Shown: positions 32,476 through 42,171, counted from the first letter of the stretch. The stretch is 64,000 nucleotides of DNA from M1-B18 sp048264125 (GCA_048264125.1 JBLXDM010000006.1:241504-305503); one strand, 5' to 3'. The notes: generated by a model from the letters alone, not told the origin. Numbers and translations: made by a program.

Positions 32476-33573
32476 ATGGTTAAAAGGAATGTCATGGTGG
32501 TTTTCGGAGGTAGGTCGGGGGAGCACGAGGTATCCCTAATGTCTTCTGCCTCTATACTAAGGTCTATAAATAAAGAAAAATACAATGTGATAACTGTTGG
32601 AATTACAAAGGATGGTAATTGGAAGCATCACGATGGTACTATAGATGAAATAGAGTCCGGGGAATGGGAGGGAGTGCCTAATCTACTGGCTGAAAAGGCT
32701 GAAAAAAGTGCAACAATCATGCCCAAGGCTACTGGAGAAGGCGTACTGGCAATAGGCGATGGCAGGATGGAAAAAATTGATGTGGTATTCCCGGTATTGC
32801 ATGGACCTATGGGGGAGGACGGAACTATCCAGGGGCTGCTGGAAATGATGAATATACCCTATGTTGGAGCAGGCGTATTGGCATCGTCGGTGGCGATGGA
32901 TAAGGCCGTTGCTAAAAAGCTTTTTCAGGCTGAAGGATTGCCCCAGGCAGACTTTATTGTTTTATACAGAAGAAAATACGATGATGACAAAGAAAAATAC
33001 ATAGAATTGATAGAAGCACGCTTTGGCTATCCGGTCTTTGTAAAGCCGGCAAATCTTGGCTCCAGTGTCGGAATATCAAAGGCAAAGAATCAACAGCAGC
33101 TGCAGGAGGCAATAGCGCTGGCAGCTAAGTATGATCGTAAAATAGTGATAGAGGAATTTATAAATGCAAGGGAAATAGAATGCTCGGTGCTGGGCAATGA
33201 TGATCCGATTGCTTCCCTGCCGGCAGAAATCATCCCCTCCCATGAATTCTACGACTATCAGGATAAATATTTTGACGGTAAAAGCCAATATGCTATTCCG
33301 CCGGACCTACCGGAGGAATTGATTAAACAGGTAAGGGAAATGGCAGTAAGGGCCTACAGGCTGATTGATTGCACCGGCTTGGCAAGAATAGATTTCTTTG
33401 TTGAAAAAGGCACCAATAGAATACTGCTGAATGAAATAAATACTATGCCGGGCTTTACCAAAATTAGTATGTATCCGAAAATGTGGGAGGTAACTGGCAT
33501 ATCCTATGAAACATTGATAGATAAGCTTATTGAACTGGCTATAGAGAGATTTGAAGAAAAAAACAATTATTAG
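32476..33573 (+). CDS. ddl: D-alanine--D-alanine ligase
   Basis: 365 residues. ATP-grasp ligase that makes D-Ala-D-Ala for peptidoglycan. Motifs: VVFGGRSGEHEVSLMSS, LHGPMGEDGTIQGLLE, VKPANLGSSVGISK, and metal-binding NEINTMPGFTKISMYP. A Tyr/Phe test for D-lactate activity is not attempted. AAGGTG precedes ATG 32476. It forms a likely unit with the DUF1934 gene 14 bases downstream. Confidence 0.95.
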   Translation: MVKRNVMVVFGGRSGEHEVSLMSSASILRSINKEKYNVITVGITKDGNWKHHDGTIDEIESGEWEGVPNLLAEKAEKSATIMPKATGEGVLAIGDGRMEKIDVVFPVLHGPMGEDGTIQGLLEMMNIPYVGAGVLASSVAMDKAVAKKLFQAEGLPQADFIVLYRRKYDDDKEKYIELIEARFGYPVFVKPANLGSSVGISKAKNQQQLQEAIALAAKYDRKIVIEEFINAREIECSVLGNDDPIASLPAEIIPSHEFYDYQDKYFDGKSQYAIPPDLPEELIKQVREMAVRAYRLIDCTGLARIDFFVEKGTNRILLNEINTMPGFTKISMYPKMWEVTGISYETLIDKLIELAIERFEEKNNY

Positions 33574-33587
33574 AAGAGGTTGGATAT

Positions 33588-34010
33588 ATGAAGGAAGAAC
33601 GAATGATAAAAGTACATGGTCTGCAAAAAAATCAAGAGGGTGAAGAAAATAAAATAGAGCTTTCTACAATGGGAAGCATATATGAGAAGAACAATAATAT
33701 TTATGTGGTATACGAGGAAACAGAGATATCTGGAATGGAGGGAACCACCACCACCTTAAAAATCGAAGGAAACGATAAGCTTTCAATGAAACGATATGGA
33801 AGCACCAGCTCGCAGATGGTATTTGAGATGGGAAAACGTCACACCAGTGATTATCGTACCCCTTATGGTGATTTTAAAATGGAGGTTGTAACCAACCAGC
33901 TAAGCATAGATATAGATACACAGAGCCTTAAGGGTAATTTAAGCATTAATTATAAGCTCAGCATTTCTGGATTGATAGAGACGCAAAATCAACTTTCCAT
34001 CAGCTTTTAG
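33588..34010 (+). CDS. DUF1934 (YwiB-type) beta-barrel protein
   Basis: 140 residues, typical DUF1934 length. Conserved features: YVVYEETEISGMEGTTTTLKI, HTSDYRTPYGDF and the closing GNLSINYKLSISG. The family has a calycin-like barrel and no established function; a frequent neighbour is a ligase or arginyl-tRNA synthetase gene. It lies directly behind ddl and probably shares its transcript. Cytoplasmic, since no signal peptide is seen. Confidence 0.85.
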   Translation: MKEERMIKVHGLQKNQEGEENKIELSTMGSIYEKNNNIYVVYEETEISGMEGTTTTLKIEGNDKLSMKRYGSTSSQMVFEMGKRHTSDYRTPYGDFKMEVVTNQLSIDIDTQSLKGNLSINYKLSISGLIETQNQLSISF

Positions 34011-34080
34011 CAATATTACCTGCATGGAACCTTTTTTTGTAGCCCACGTCTAATAAATACACAAGAAGGGAGTGCTTAAA

Positions 34081-34674
34081 TTGAAAAAGGTATTAGCTAT
34101 TATATTGATGGGGTTATTGTTGACGGGCCTTATTGGCTGCAGTCAGGAGAAACCAGCACCACAGCCTCAGGAGGATAAGCCGGCGGAAACCAAAGAGGTT
34201 ACGCTACAAATAGAGGGCAATGATGAAGAAAAGCTTTTTAAGCTTTTATATGATAATGAACTGGGCTTTTATACTTATTATCCTGAAGACATGCTGCCTG
34301 AGGCCATAAGCTCAGAGGCAGTAAAGGGCTATAGGATTGTTGCAAATTTTGGAGGCGTTAAATCTGAGGACGTATTTACAGAAATACTTTTCCTTTCCGA
34401 GGCTGTAGAAACACAGCAGGAGGCTATGGCACTGTTCATCGGTGAAATAGAGGCTAGAGGGCTGGAGCTGGTGGAGGAAGCCATTGATCTGGGGCAAAAC
34501 AGCTGGGCTTTGGAGGGCGTAAGGCTGCAAAAGGGAGATATCATGATGACGGGCTATCTTGCAGAGGCGCAGGAGGGCTTTATGTGGATTTCCAAGCAGC
34601 TGGTTCCGGAATATGCTGATGGCATGGGCCCAAGATTTGCTAAAATAGCTGATGAATTGGTGCTGCTAAAATAA
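34081..34674 (+). CDS. Putative lipoprotein of unknown function
   Basis: 197 residues from TTG 34081, chosen because GAAGGGAG lies eight bases upstream; the GTG at 34072 overlaps that site. Lipobox with Cys20 (LTGLIGCSQ) and a Pro/Glu/Lys-rich spacer (about 22-45). The globular part contains LGFYTYYPEDMLPE and GPRFAKIADELVLLK. I recognise no named domain. It is likely on the outer face of the membrane. Cell-envelope neighbours (ddl) may be coincidental. Confidence 0.75.
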   Translation: MKKVLAIILMGLLLTGLIGCSQEKPAPQPQEDKPAETKEVTLQIEGNDEEKLFKLLYDNELGFYTYYPEDMLPEAISSEAVKGYRIVANFGGVKSEDVFTEILFLSEAVETQQEAMALFIGEIEARGLELVEEAIDLGQNSWALEGVRLQKGDIMMTGYLAEAQEGFMWISKQLVPEYADGMGPRFAKIADELVLLK

Positions 34675-34710
34675 GGCTGTCATAAAAAAAATTAGATTAT
34701 TGTAATATCA

Positions 34711-34746
34711 GAGGCCGAGAAATTATTTTCCGGCTTCTTTTGTTTT
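34711..34746 (+). terminator. Terminator after the lipoprotein gene
   Basis: GAGGCCG/CGGCTTC stem (one G-T pair), 13-base loop, T-rich tail. Confidence 0.7.
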
Positions 34747-34811
34747 TGAAGGAAAAATATAGTGCGAAGTAGAAAGCTTTAATAAATAAAAAAAAAACTG
34801 GGGGGATGTAA

Positions 34812-35969
34812 ATGAAGCTGGTTATTGCGATGGATTCCTTTAAGGGCTGCATGACGGCAATGGAGGCCTCTGCTGCCTTTGAAAGGGGATTCAAACGGGC
34901 TATAGAGTCTGCTGAGATAATAAAGCTGCCTATGGCAGACGGGGGAGAGGGGACTGTACAATCACTGGTGGACGCCACAGGAGGCGAAATAATAAGAGAA
35001 TGGGTGAAGGGTCCCTTAGGAGATGAGGTTGAGGCCTTTTATGGCGTGCTGGGGGATGGAAAGACAGCAGTGATAGAAATGGCAGCCGCTTCAGGTCTGC
35101 CATTAGTACCGAAGGACAAAAGAAATCCACTGATAACCACTACCTATGGCACCGGACAGCTACTAAAGGGAGCCCTGGACAGAGGCTGCAGGGAGTTTTA
35201 CATAGGAATAGGTGGCAGCGCCACCAATGATGGTGGGGGAGGAATGGCTCAGGCTTTGGGCATAAGACTGTTGGATAGTGAAGGTCAAGAGCTGCCCTTT
35301 GGGGGAGGAGCCTTGAGGAAGCTAAATAGAATCGATATGAGCAATATGGATAAAAGGCTGCTGGAGGCAAATATAACAGTGGCCTGCGATGTAGATAATC
35401 CACTATGTGGGGAGAGGGGAGCCGCCTATGTATATGGTCCCCAAAAAGGTGCAGATTCAGAAATGGTAAAGGAGCTGGATGAAGCACTATTGCATTTTGC
35501 CAGTATAGCGAAGCGGGATTTGGGTAAAGACATTCTTGATATAAAGGGCGCAGGAGCAGCAGGTGGCTTGGGTGGAGGCATGATCGCATTTTTGGAAGCC
35601 AGCCTTAAGCCCGGCATAGAGATGGTGATAGAAAAGGCAAATTTGACAGCAGCAATTGAAGGAGCAGACCTCGTAGTAACCGGAGAGGGACAGATAGATC
35701 AGCAAACCGTATATGGCAAAACCCCCATTGGTGTAGCCAGAGTAGCAAAGCGCTTGAATGTACCGGTCATAGCCATTGCCGGCACTAGGGGAAAAAATGC
35801 AGAGCTGGTGCATTCCCATGGTATTGATGCCATATTTTCCCTTATTAACAGGCCCATATCACTGGAGGAGGCCATGAAACGGGAAGTAGCAGAGGATATG
35901 TTGGAGAAGCTGGCGGAGGAAATTGGCAATCTGATAAGGGCTATAGGCCTCTGGAAGAACAAAAATTAA
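34812..35969 (+). CDS. Glycerate kinase (GlxK/GarK family)
   Basis: 385 residues, normal for type II glycerate 2-kinase. Hallmarks: IAMDSFKGCMTAMEA, MADGGEGTV, GIGGSATNDGGGGMAQALG, and GEGQIDQQTVYGKTP. It phosphorylates glycerate with ATP, feeding it into glycolysis. GGGGGGAT precedes the ATG. It is alone between a terminator and the T-box promoter. Confidence 0.93.
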   Translation: MKLVIAMDSFKGCMTAMEASAAFERGFKRAIESAEIIKLPMADGGEGTVQSLVDATGGEIIREWVKGPLGDEVEAFYGVLGDGKTAVIEMAAASGLPLVPKDKRNPLITTTYGTGQLLKGALDRGCREFYIGIGGSATNDGGGGMAQALGIRLLDSEGQELPFGGGALRKLNRIDMSNMDKRLLEANITVACDVDNPLCGERGAAYVYGPQKGADSEMVKELDEALLHFASIAKRDLGKDILDIKGAGAAGGLGGGMIAFLEASLKPGIEMVIEKANLTAAIEGADLVVTGEGQIDQQTVYGKTPIGVARVAKRLNVPVIAIAGTRGKNAELVHSHGIDAIFSLINRPISLEEAMKREVAEDMLEKLAEEIGNLIRAIGLWKNKN

Positions 35970-35987
35970 ATTTTCGTAAAAAATCTA

Positions 35988-36016
35988 TTGTAATATTTTT
36001 AAAAAGAATATATAAT
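35988..36016 (+). promoter_or_regulatory. Promoter of the T-box/aspS-gatCAB operon
   Basis: TTGTAA (35988-35993), 17-base spacer, TATAAT (36011-36016). Transcription would begin about 30 bases before T-box stem I. Confidence 0.75.
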
Positions 36017-36049
36017 ACTATATAAATAAAAACACGCATTAAATGCATT

Positions 36050-36320
36050 GATGGGGAGAGTAAATACGATACGGATTGTAAGCGAGTTGGGGTCGGTGGA
36101 AGCCCAATATGAGGTATGTATTGAAGAACACCCCGGAGCAGCTAACCGAAATTCATCATGAAGAGTAGACTTAGCCGGAGGCTCACCGTTAGAGGAGCTA
36201 GGTATCGACTGCATACAGTCCGTACTGATTAGAGAAGGCTTTTTTTAAGCTAATTAGGGTGGCACCACGGATAATAATATCCCGTCCCTATACCATTTGG
36301 TATAGGAACGGGATTTTTTA
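36050..36320 (+). ncRNA. T-box riboswitch, specifier AAC (asparagine)
   Basis: Conserved T-box AGGGTGGCACCACGG at 36256-36270. Stem I base GGGG/CCCC brackets the specifier loop: left strand AGAGTA, right strand GAAGAACA, giving specifier AAC at 36127-36129 followed by a purine, as usual. A distal stem I loop and the linker AGTAGACTTAGCCGG are also present. The terminator stem ATCCCGT...ACGGGAT (36279-36317) ends in T6; the T-box side would form the antiterminator. An uncharged tRNA(Asn) should bind and allow read-through into aspS-gatCAB. Confidence 0.92.
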
Positions 36321-36415
36321 TTGCCATAAATTTTATAGCCCGCTTTAAGAAAGACTACAAATACAGGGATATGATAATAAACATTTTAAATATATAGATC
36401 AGGAGGAGATTCATT

Positions 36416-37702
36416 ATGAGAATTTATGTAAATGAGGTAAAGGCGGCGACTGAGGAGCTCATAGCCATGAAGGGATGGGTCCATAGGATATATGATGTTG
36501 GTCAAATCAGCTTTGTTCAGCTAAGGGATAAGACCGGTATCATACAGCTGGTTTTGGATAAGAACCAGAGGGAGGGCTTAAGGCTGGAGGCGGCAATAAG
36601 CGTTAAGGGAATAAAATCAGAAAACCCAAAGGCACCCGGTGGAATAGAGCTGCAGGTACAGGAGCTGGAGATAGTAGGCCGTACCGATTATGAGGTTCTG
36701 CCCTTTTCTATTAATCAGCAGGAGGTGGATGCTCATCTAGAGACCCAGCTGAACTATAGAACCATAAGCCTAAGGGCACCAAAGATCAGAGCCCCCTTTA
36801 AGGTGCAGGAGGAAATTGTTGAGGCCTTTAGAGGGTTTTTCAAGAAAAATCATTTTTCAGAGATGCATACGCCAAAGCTGATTGCCTCAGGCACTGAGGG
36901 AGGCTCCGAAATGTTCACCGTCAACTATTTTGACAGAAGGGCCTTCTTGGCCCAAAGTCCACAGTTTTATAAGCAGATGATGGTGGGAGCAGGCTTTGAG
37001 AGGGTATTTGAAATAGGGCATGCATACCGTGCCGAGCTACACAACACCTGGAGGCATCTAAACGAGTACGTCAGTCTGGATGTAGAAATGGGCTTTATAG
37101 ACAGCGAAGAGGACATTATGGATATGGAGGAGGCCTTTTTAAAGCACCTTTTCCAGCATATAAAAACCACCTGCAGCGATGAGCTGAGTCTACTTAATAT
37201 AGCGCTGGTTGAGCCTAAAGAGATACCTCGGATTTCCCTTATGGAGGCCCAGCAGATATTGTTGGATAAATACGATAAAAAGTCTCCTGTCGGCAATCTG
37301 GATGCAGAGGGTGAGGTCTTTTTCTCCCAATATGTCAAGGAAACCTATGACAGTGAATTTGTATTTATAACAAAGTACCCAATCTCCAAGAGGCCGGTAT
37401 ATACAATGCCGGATGATAAGCTGGAGGGTATGACCAGAAGCTTTGACCTAATATACAAGGGTCTGGAAATTACCACAGGAGGTCAAAGAATCCATGACTA
37501 TCAGCAGCTTAAGGATAATATGCTGGTCTTTGGACTAAAGCCTGAGGATTTTGATTTTTATCTGGAAACCTTCAGATATGGTATGCCCCCCCATGGCGGC
37601 TTTGCAATAGGTCTGGAGAGAATTACCATGAAGCTGCTGGATTTAGATAATATTCGTCAGGCAACGCTATTACCAAGAGATTTAAAGCGAATCACACCAT
37701 AG
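36416..37702 (+). CDS. aspS2: Archaeal-type, probably non-discriminating aspartyl-tRNA synthetase
   Basis: 428 residues, shorter than bacterial AspRS (about 590) because the GAD insertion domain is absent. This is the archaeal/eukaryal-like architecture: OB-fold anticodon domain (about 1-105), then a class II catalytic core with FLAQSPQFYKQMMV, RAELHNTWRHLNEYVSLD (motif 2) and GGFAIGLERITMKLL (motif 3). With gatC-gatA-gatB directly downstream and an Asn-specific T-box upstream, it most likely charges tRNA(Asn) with Asp for amidation. Clostridia such as C. acetobutylicum carry a similar second AspRS. Discrimination itself cannot be proven from sequence alone. Confidence 0.88.
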   Translation: MRIYVNEVKAATEELIAMKGWVHRIYDVGQISFVQLRDKTGIIQLVLDKNQREGLRLEAAISVKGIKSENPKAPGGIELQVQELEIVGRTDYEVLPFSINQQEVDAHLETQLNYRTISLRAPKIRAPFKVQEEIVEAFRGFFKKNHFSEMHTPKLIASGTEGGSEMFTVNYFDRRAFLAQSPQFYKQMMVGAGFERVFEIGHAYRAELHNTWRHLNEYVSLDVEMGFIDSEEDIMDMEEAFLKHLFQHIKTTCSDELSLLNIALVEPKEIPRISLMEAQQILLDKYDKKSPVGNLDAEGEVFFSQYVKETYDSEFVFITKYPISKRPVYTMPDDKLEGMTRSFDLIYKGLEITTGGQRIHDYQQLKDNMLVFGLKPEDFDFYLETFRYGMPPHGGFAIGLERITMKLLDLDNIRQATLLPRDLKRITP

Positions 37703-37716
37703 AAGGAGGTAATGAT

Positions 37717-38004
37717 ATGAAGCTGGATAAAGAGGAAGTAAAATATATAGCTAGGCTGGCAAAGCTCAGCTTTACGGAGGATAAGGCAGAAAGGCTGGCG
37801 GAGGAGTTTACTCAAATACTGAGTCATTTTCAAGCCATAGATAAAATTGATTTAAGTGATATCAGCCTTGAGCTTCCGCTGAATGAGGTGAAGACAGTAT
37901 TAAGGGCCGACGAGGCTAAAATATTTGAGAACAAGGAAAAGCTCTTTAGAAATACAAAAGCTATGAGGGATACCTATATTCAGGTACCAAAGATTATCGA
38001 ATAG
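37717..38004 (+). CDS. gatC: Asp/Glu-tRNA amidotransferase subunit C
   Basis: 95 residues, the usual GatC size. It starts VKYIARLAKLSFTEDKAERL, followed by a central QAIDKIDLSD and the NEVKTVLRADE segment. GatC wraps around GatA and stabilises its docking to GatB. GAAGGAGGT precedes the ATG; 14 bases separate it from the synthetase gene. Confidence 0.93.
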   Translation: MKLDKEEVKYIARLAKLSFTEDKAERLAEEFTQILSHFQAIDKIDLSDISLELPLNEVKTVLRADEAKIFENKEKLFRNTKAMRDTYIQVPKIIE

Positions 38005-38017
38005 AGGGGTGAAGAAA

Positions 38018-39490
38018 ATGAGCTTAGCAGCAATGACGATAGAAGAAATACAAAGAAGCCTCACAGCAAAGGAGATTACGGCAGTGGAGCTGGTGAAGGC
38101 GGTATTTGAGAGGATAAAAGAGGTGGAGCCTCAGGTTCAGGGATATATTACCCTGTGTGAGGAGGAGGCCCTTATACAGGCAGAGGCTATTGATAAAAAG
38201 CTGGAAATGGGAGTACCACTAGGGAAGCTGGCGGGTGTACCGATTGCCCTAAAGGATAATATATGCACCGACGGTATTAAAACCACCTGCGCCTCAAAAA
38301 TGCTGGGGGATTTTATACCTCCCTATGATGCAACAGTTGTTAAAAGGCTAAAGGAGGCAGATGCTATTATTATAGGCAAGGCAAATCTGGATGAATTTGC
38401 CATGGGCTCCTCCACAGAGAATTCTTCAATTAAAATAACTAAAAACCCATGGGATTTAAATAGGGTCCCAGGAGGCTCCTCCGGAGGGTCTGCAGCAGTG
38501 GTTGCGGCAGATATGGCGGTTTTAGCCCTTGGCTCAGATACAGGAGGGTCAATAAGACAGCCGGCAGCCTTTTGTGGAGTTGTGGGATTAAAGCCAACCT
38601 ATGGCTTGGTTTCCCGTTTCGGGCTTATAGCCTTTGCCTCCTCGCTGGACCAAATAGGCCCACTGACTAAGAATGTCTATGATTCTGCTGTGGCGCTAGA
38701 GGTTATACAGGGCTTGGATCCTATGGACAGTACCAGCAAAGAGCCGCAGGAGAGCAGCTATGTAGACGGAATTAAGGATGGCGTAAAGGGAATGCGGATA
38801 GGTGTTCCTAAGGAATTTTTTCAAAAGGGCCTGGACCCCGAGATTGCAGCTGCTATTCAGAAGAGCATTGAGGCCTATAAAGGGCTGGGGGCAATAGTCG
38901 AGGAAGCCTCCTTGCCAATCACCGAGGAGGGGCTTTCAGCCTACTACATCATATCCTCAGCAGAGGCCAGCTCCAATCTGGCCAGATTCGACGGACTTAG
39001 ATATGGATATCGCCCACAGGAGTTTGAAAAGGTTGAGGAGCTGATGGAGAAATCCAGAACCGATGCCTTTGGCGAGGAGGTTAAGAGAAGAATTATGCTG
39101 GGAACCTACGCCCTTTCCTCCGGGTACTATGATGCATATTACAATCGTGCCCAAAGGCTTAGAAGGAAGATACGGGAGGAATTCAAGGCAGTATTTGAAA
39201 AATATGACCTTATTCTTAGCCCCACAACCCCGGCACTACCCTTCCTATGCGGCGAAAAAAGCGACAATCCTCTGGAAATGTACCTTGAGGACATATACAC
39301 CATAAACATAAATCTGGCAGAGCTGCCTGCATTGTCTATGCCCTGCGGCTTCAGCAGCAGCGGATTACCAATAGGAATACAAATTATAGGACCACATTTC
39401 TCTGAAGGAAAAATCCTGAAGGCAGCCTATGCGCTGGAAAAGGATTTAGCCATTACAGATAAAAGACCCCTATGGAAGGAGGAGGTATAA
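38018..39490 (+). CDS. gatA: Asp/Glu-tRNA amidotransferase subunit A
   Basis: 490 residues from ATG 38018; the GTG 38009 overlaps the AGAGGGG ribosome site. Amidase-signature enzyme releasing ammonia from glutamine. The Ser-cisSer-Lys triad is visible: Lys in IALKDNICTDG, cis-Ser in PGGSSGGSAA, nucleophile Ser in GSDTGGSIRQPAA. The stop is immediately followed by the gatB ATG. Confidence 0.95.
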   Translation: MSLAAMTIEEIQRSLTAKEITAVELVKAVFERIKEVEPQVQGYITLCEEEALIQAEAIDKKLEMGVPLGKLAGVPIALKDNICTDGIKTTCASKMLGDFIPPYDATVVKRLKEADAIIIGKANLDEFAMGSSTENSSIKITKNPWDLNRVPGGSSGGSAAVVAADMAVLALGSDTGGSIRQPAAFCGVVGLKPTYGLVSRFGLIAFASSLDQIGPLTKNVYDSAVALEVIQGLDPMDSTSKEPQESSYVDGIKDGVKGMRIGVPKEFFQKGLDPEIAAAIQKSIEAYKGLGAIVEEASLPITEEGLSAYYIISSAEASSNLARFDGLRYGYRPQEFEKVEELMEKSRTDAFGEEVKRRIMLGTYALSSGYYDAYYNRAQRLRRKIREEFKAVFEKYDLILSPTTPALPFLCGEKSDNPLEMYLEDIYTININLAELPALSMPCGFSSSGLPIGIQIIGPHFSEGKILKAAYALEKDLAITDKRPLWKEEV

Positions 39491-40930
39491 ATGAGCTGGG
39501 AAACAATAATCGGAATTGAAATACATGCAGAGCTAATGACTAAATCAAAGATATTTTGCAGCTGTCCTACGGATTTTGGTGCAGCCCCCAACCACCATAC
39601 CTGCCCCGTGTGCATGGGTCTGCCGGGGACACTGCCGGTATTGAATGAGGAGGTTGTGAAGCTGGCCATAAAGGCGGGCTTGGCCTTAAATTGCGAAATA
39701 AACCTCTTAAACAAAATGGATAGGAAAAACTATTTCTATCCTGACCTGCCGAAGGCCTATCAAATATCCCAATATGATCTGCCGATATGTAAAGACGGAC
39801 ATATAGATATTGAGGTTGACGGTGAGAAAAAGAGAATAAGAATCAATAGAATTCATATAGAGGAGGATGCCGGCAAGCTGATGCATCTTGAGGAGGAGCC
39901 CTATTCCCTGATTGATTATAACAGGGTTGGAGTTCCATTGGTAGAAATCGTATCTGAGGCAGATTTAAGATCACCTCAGGAGGCGGTAGAGTATGTTAAA
40001 TCCTTGAGGGCAATACTTCAATACGCGGAAATCTCCGATTGTCGTATGGAGCAGGGCTCTCTTAGGTGCGATGCCAATATCTCCATTAGAAAAATAGGTC
40101 AAAAGGAACTAAATTCAAAGGTTGAAATTAAAAACATGAACTCCTTTAAGGAGCTTTTGAAGGCTATGGAAAAGGAGGAAAAGCGTCAAAGGGAGCTTTA
40201 TCAATTTGGCGAGGGCTTCAAGGTGGTTCAGGAAACCAGGCGATGGGACAGCGCAAAGGGTAGAACGGTATCCATGAGAAGCAAGGAGGATGCCCACGAC
40301 TACCGATATTTTCCTGATCCAGACCTAACACCTATCCTATTAAAGGAAGAAGCGGTAAAGGAATTAGAAGGACAGCTGCCAGAGCTTCCGGCTGCAAAGA
40401 GCATTCGATTTATCAATGGGTATGGTCTTACGGAAAAGGAGGCCGAAATTTTGGTTGGAGACAAGGCGCTTGGTGAATATTACGAGGGTGTTGTGGGTCT
40501 AGGTGCCGCTCCAAAAGCAGTGTCTAATTGGATGCTGGGGGACCTCCTGAAGCTATTGAAGGAGGAGGAGCAGGAGAGTTTAGCCATACCAATTAAGCTG
40601 CAGGACTTTAAGCAGCTGCTAGACCTAATAGAAGAGGGTAAGATAAGCGGTAAGATTGGTAAGGAGGTCTTCACTGAGATGTTCAGGGAAGGCAGATCCC
40701 CAAATGAAATAATTAAGGAAAAGGGCCTGGAGCAAATAAGCGGCTCCGATGTTATTGAAAAAATAGTAATGGAGCTAATAGAGCTAAACCCTCAATCGGT
40801 TGCTGACTACAAGGGCGGCAAGCCTCAGGCTGTAGGCTATCTGATGGGTCAGGTGATGAAGGCTACCAAGGGTCAGGCAAATCCACAGCTGGCGAAGGAG
40901 CTGCTGGAGAAAAAGCTGAATTCAATATAA
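39491..40930 (+). CDS. gatB: Asp/Glu-tRNA amidotransferase subunit B
   Basis: 479 residues. N-terminal catalytic cradle with GIEIHAELMTKSKIFCSCP, YPDLPKAYQISQYD and VGVPLVEIVSEAD; C-terminal helical and YqeY-like tail (about 330-479) that grips the tRNA elbow. It activates Asp- or Glu-tRNA with ATP and amidates it with ammonia from GatA. In this operon the substrate should be Asp-tRNA(Asn). AAGGAGGAGG overlaps the end of gatA. Confidence 0.95.
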   Translation: MSWETIIGIEIHAELMTKSKIFCSCPTDFGAAPNHHTCPVCMGLPGTLPVLNEEVVKLAIKAGLALNCEINLLNKMDRKNYFYPDLPKAYQISQYDLPICKDGHIDIEVDGEKKRIRINRIHIEEDAGKLMHLEEEPYSLIDYNRVGVPLVEIVSEADLRSPQEAVEYVKSLRAILQYAEISDCRMEQGSLRCDANISIRKIGQKELNSKVEIKNMNSFKELLKAMEKEEKRQRELYQFGEGFKVVQETRRWDSAKGRTVSMRSKEDAHDYRYFPDPDLTPILLKEEAVKELEGQLPELPAAKSIRFINGYGLTEKEAEILVGDKALGEYYEGVVGLGAAPKAVSNWMLGDLLKLLKEEEQESLAIPIKLQDFKQLLDLIEEGKISGKIGKEVFTEMFREGRSPNEIIKEKGLEQISGSDVIEKIVMELIELNPQSVADYKGGKPQAVGYLMGQVMKATKGQANPQLAKELLEKKLNSI

Positions 40931-40935
40931 CCCAC

Positions 40936-40964
40936 AAAAATCCCGGATTCCGGGATTTTTTTCT
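40936..40964 (+). terminator. Terminator of the aspS2-gatCAB operon
   Basis: AAAATCCCGG/CCGGGATTTT type stem followed by T7. Confidence 0.9.
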
Positions 40965-41076
40965 TTAGCTGCAGCTACCGGTATTAATTAAAAAATATTG
41001 GGGTATTACTATTAGACAGGGAACCTTTATTTTTTGATGCATCTAAAAAGTAAAGCATGTAGAGGAGGAGAAGATA

Positions 41077-42171
41077 ATGAAAAAAATAGCAGCTCTTTTA
41101 ATGATAATTGCCCTTTCGATAATTAACATAGCAGGCTGCAGTCCAGAGCCAGTGGAGGAGACCCCAGTAGAAAAGGAGGAATACGGATATGGCGAGCTGG
41201 AGACAAGAGATATTAAGGCAATAGAAGTGACGGAGGAGGGCGTAAGAACACCCGTCATCGAGGAGAGAGAAGCCTTGGAGAAGGTGGCTTTATATATAAG
41301 CGAGGCAAAATTTATTGAGGTGGTCAATGACCCCAGTAGGGTTGAAATTGCAGAAAGAGGTATTAATGTATACTTAAAAGAGGAGCTAAAGGGCAGGGAC
41401 AGTATCATGGTTACCCATCGAGAAAGCGACGGCGATCAATTATATCTGGGGGCTAACGGATATGAGTACTTGGTGGAATCGAAGGAACTGGTGGAATATA
41501 TCAAAGCCAATATGAATGCTAAGGTTCTCATAGTGGAGGAGGAAATATTGCCGAAGGTAGTAGGTGAATGGTTTGCCTCCTTTGAAAATGAGAAGGGTGC
41601 CTATGCTTACCAGCACCCATATGGTAGCTATATAAAAATCAATGCCGGAGAAAAGCCCACCGGAGGCTATGGCTTAGAGTTCGAGGAGCTTGTTGATGAG
41701 GGATATTCTAAGTCTATCCTTCTGGAGCTGAGGGAGCCTGAGGAAAATCAGCAGGTTACTCAAGCCCTCACCTATCCGCAGATAATTATAAGGGTGGCAT
41801 CAGCGGAGGTAAGCGACTATCAAATTAAAACAACAGCAGGTGAGGAATTCAAGGTGGAGGATGAGATTATACTGGCAAGCTTTGAAAGCCTTAAGCAAAA
41901 GGATGCGATATCAAGCCCGTTAAGTATAAAGGGCAAGGTGGTGGCCTTCGAAGGGTCCTTCGGTATTAGGATCTTAGATGGCGATAATAAGGAGGTCCAC
42001 GTGGAGCAGCTGCAGTCAGACGCAGGAGGGCCCAATTGGGGTAATTTTGATGCTGAGTTCACCTTCCCAGCTGTGGATACTGAAACGGGCTTTATTGAAA
42101 TAGGTGAGTTCAGTGCAAAGGACGGAAGCTGGGTGATGTTGGAGCGGCTTGAGGTAAGCTTCAAGAAGTGA
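41077..42171 (+). CDS. Lipoprotein with PrcB_C-like and Gmad2 domains
   Basis: 364 residues. Lipobox with Cys21 (IINIAGCSPE). After a Glu-rich spacer and an uncharacterised region (about 45-165) comes a PrcB_C-like domain (about 185-260: NAGEKPTGGYGLEFE, then YPQIIIRVA) and an immunoglobulin-like Gmad2 domain (about 275-362: ISSPLSIKGKVVAFEG, NWGNFDAEFTFP). Both domains occur in secreted spore-former proteins related to germination and protease-interaction modules. The exact role is unknown. GAGGAGGAG precedes the ATG. Confidence 0.8.
   Translation: MKKIAALLMIIALSIINIAGCSPEPVEETPVEKEEYGYGELETRDIKAIEVTEEGVRTPVIEEREALEKVALYISEAKFIEVVNDPSRVEIAERGINVYLKEELKGRDSIMVTHRESDGDQLYLGANGYEYLVESKELVEYIKANMNAKVLIVEEEILPKVVGEWFASFENEKGAYAYQHPYGSYIKINAGEKPTGGYGLEFEELVDEGYSKSILLELREPEENQQVTQALTYPQIIIRVASAEVSDYQIKTTAGEEFKVEDEIILASFESLKQKDAISSPLSIKGKVVAFEGSFGIRILDGDNKEVHVEQLQSDAGGPNWGNFDAEFTFPAVDTETGFIEIGEFSAKDGSWVMLERLEVSFKK

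Noticed and set aside
35140..35819. Long minus-strand frames opposite the glycerate kinase gene
   Set aside because: They are mirror frames of a clear glycerate kinase, with no ribosome sites or known domains.
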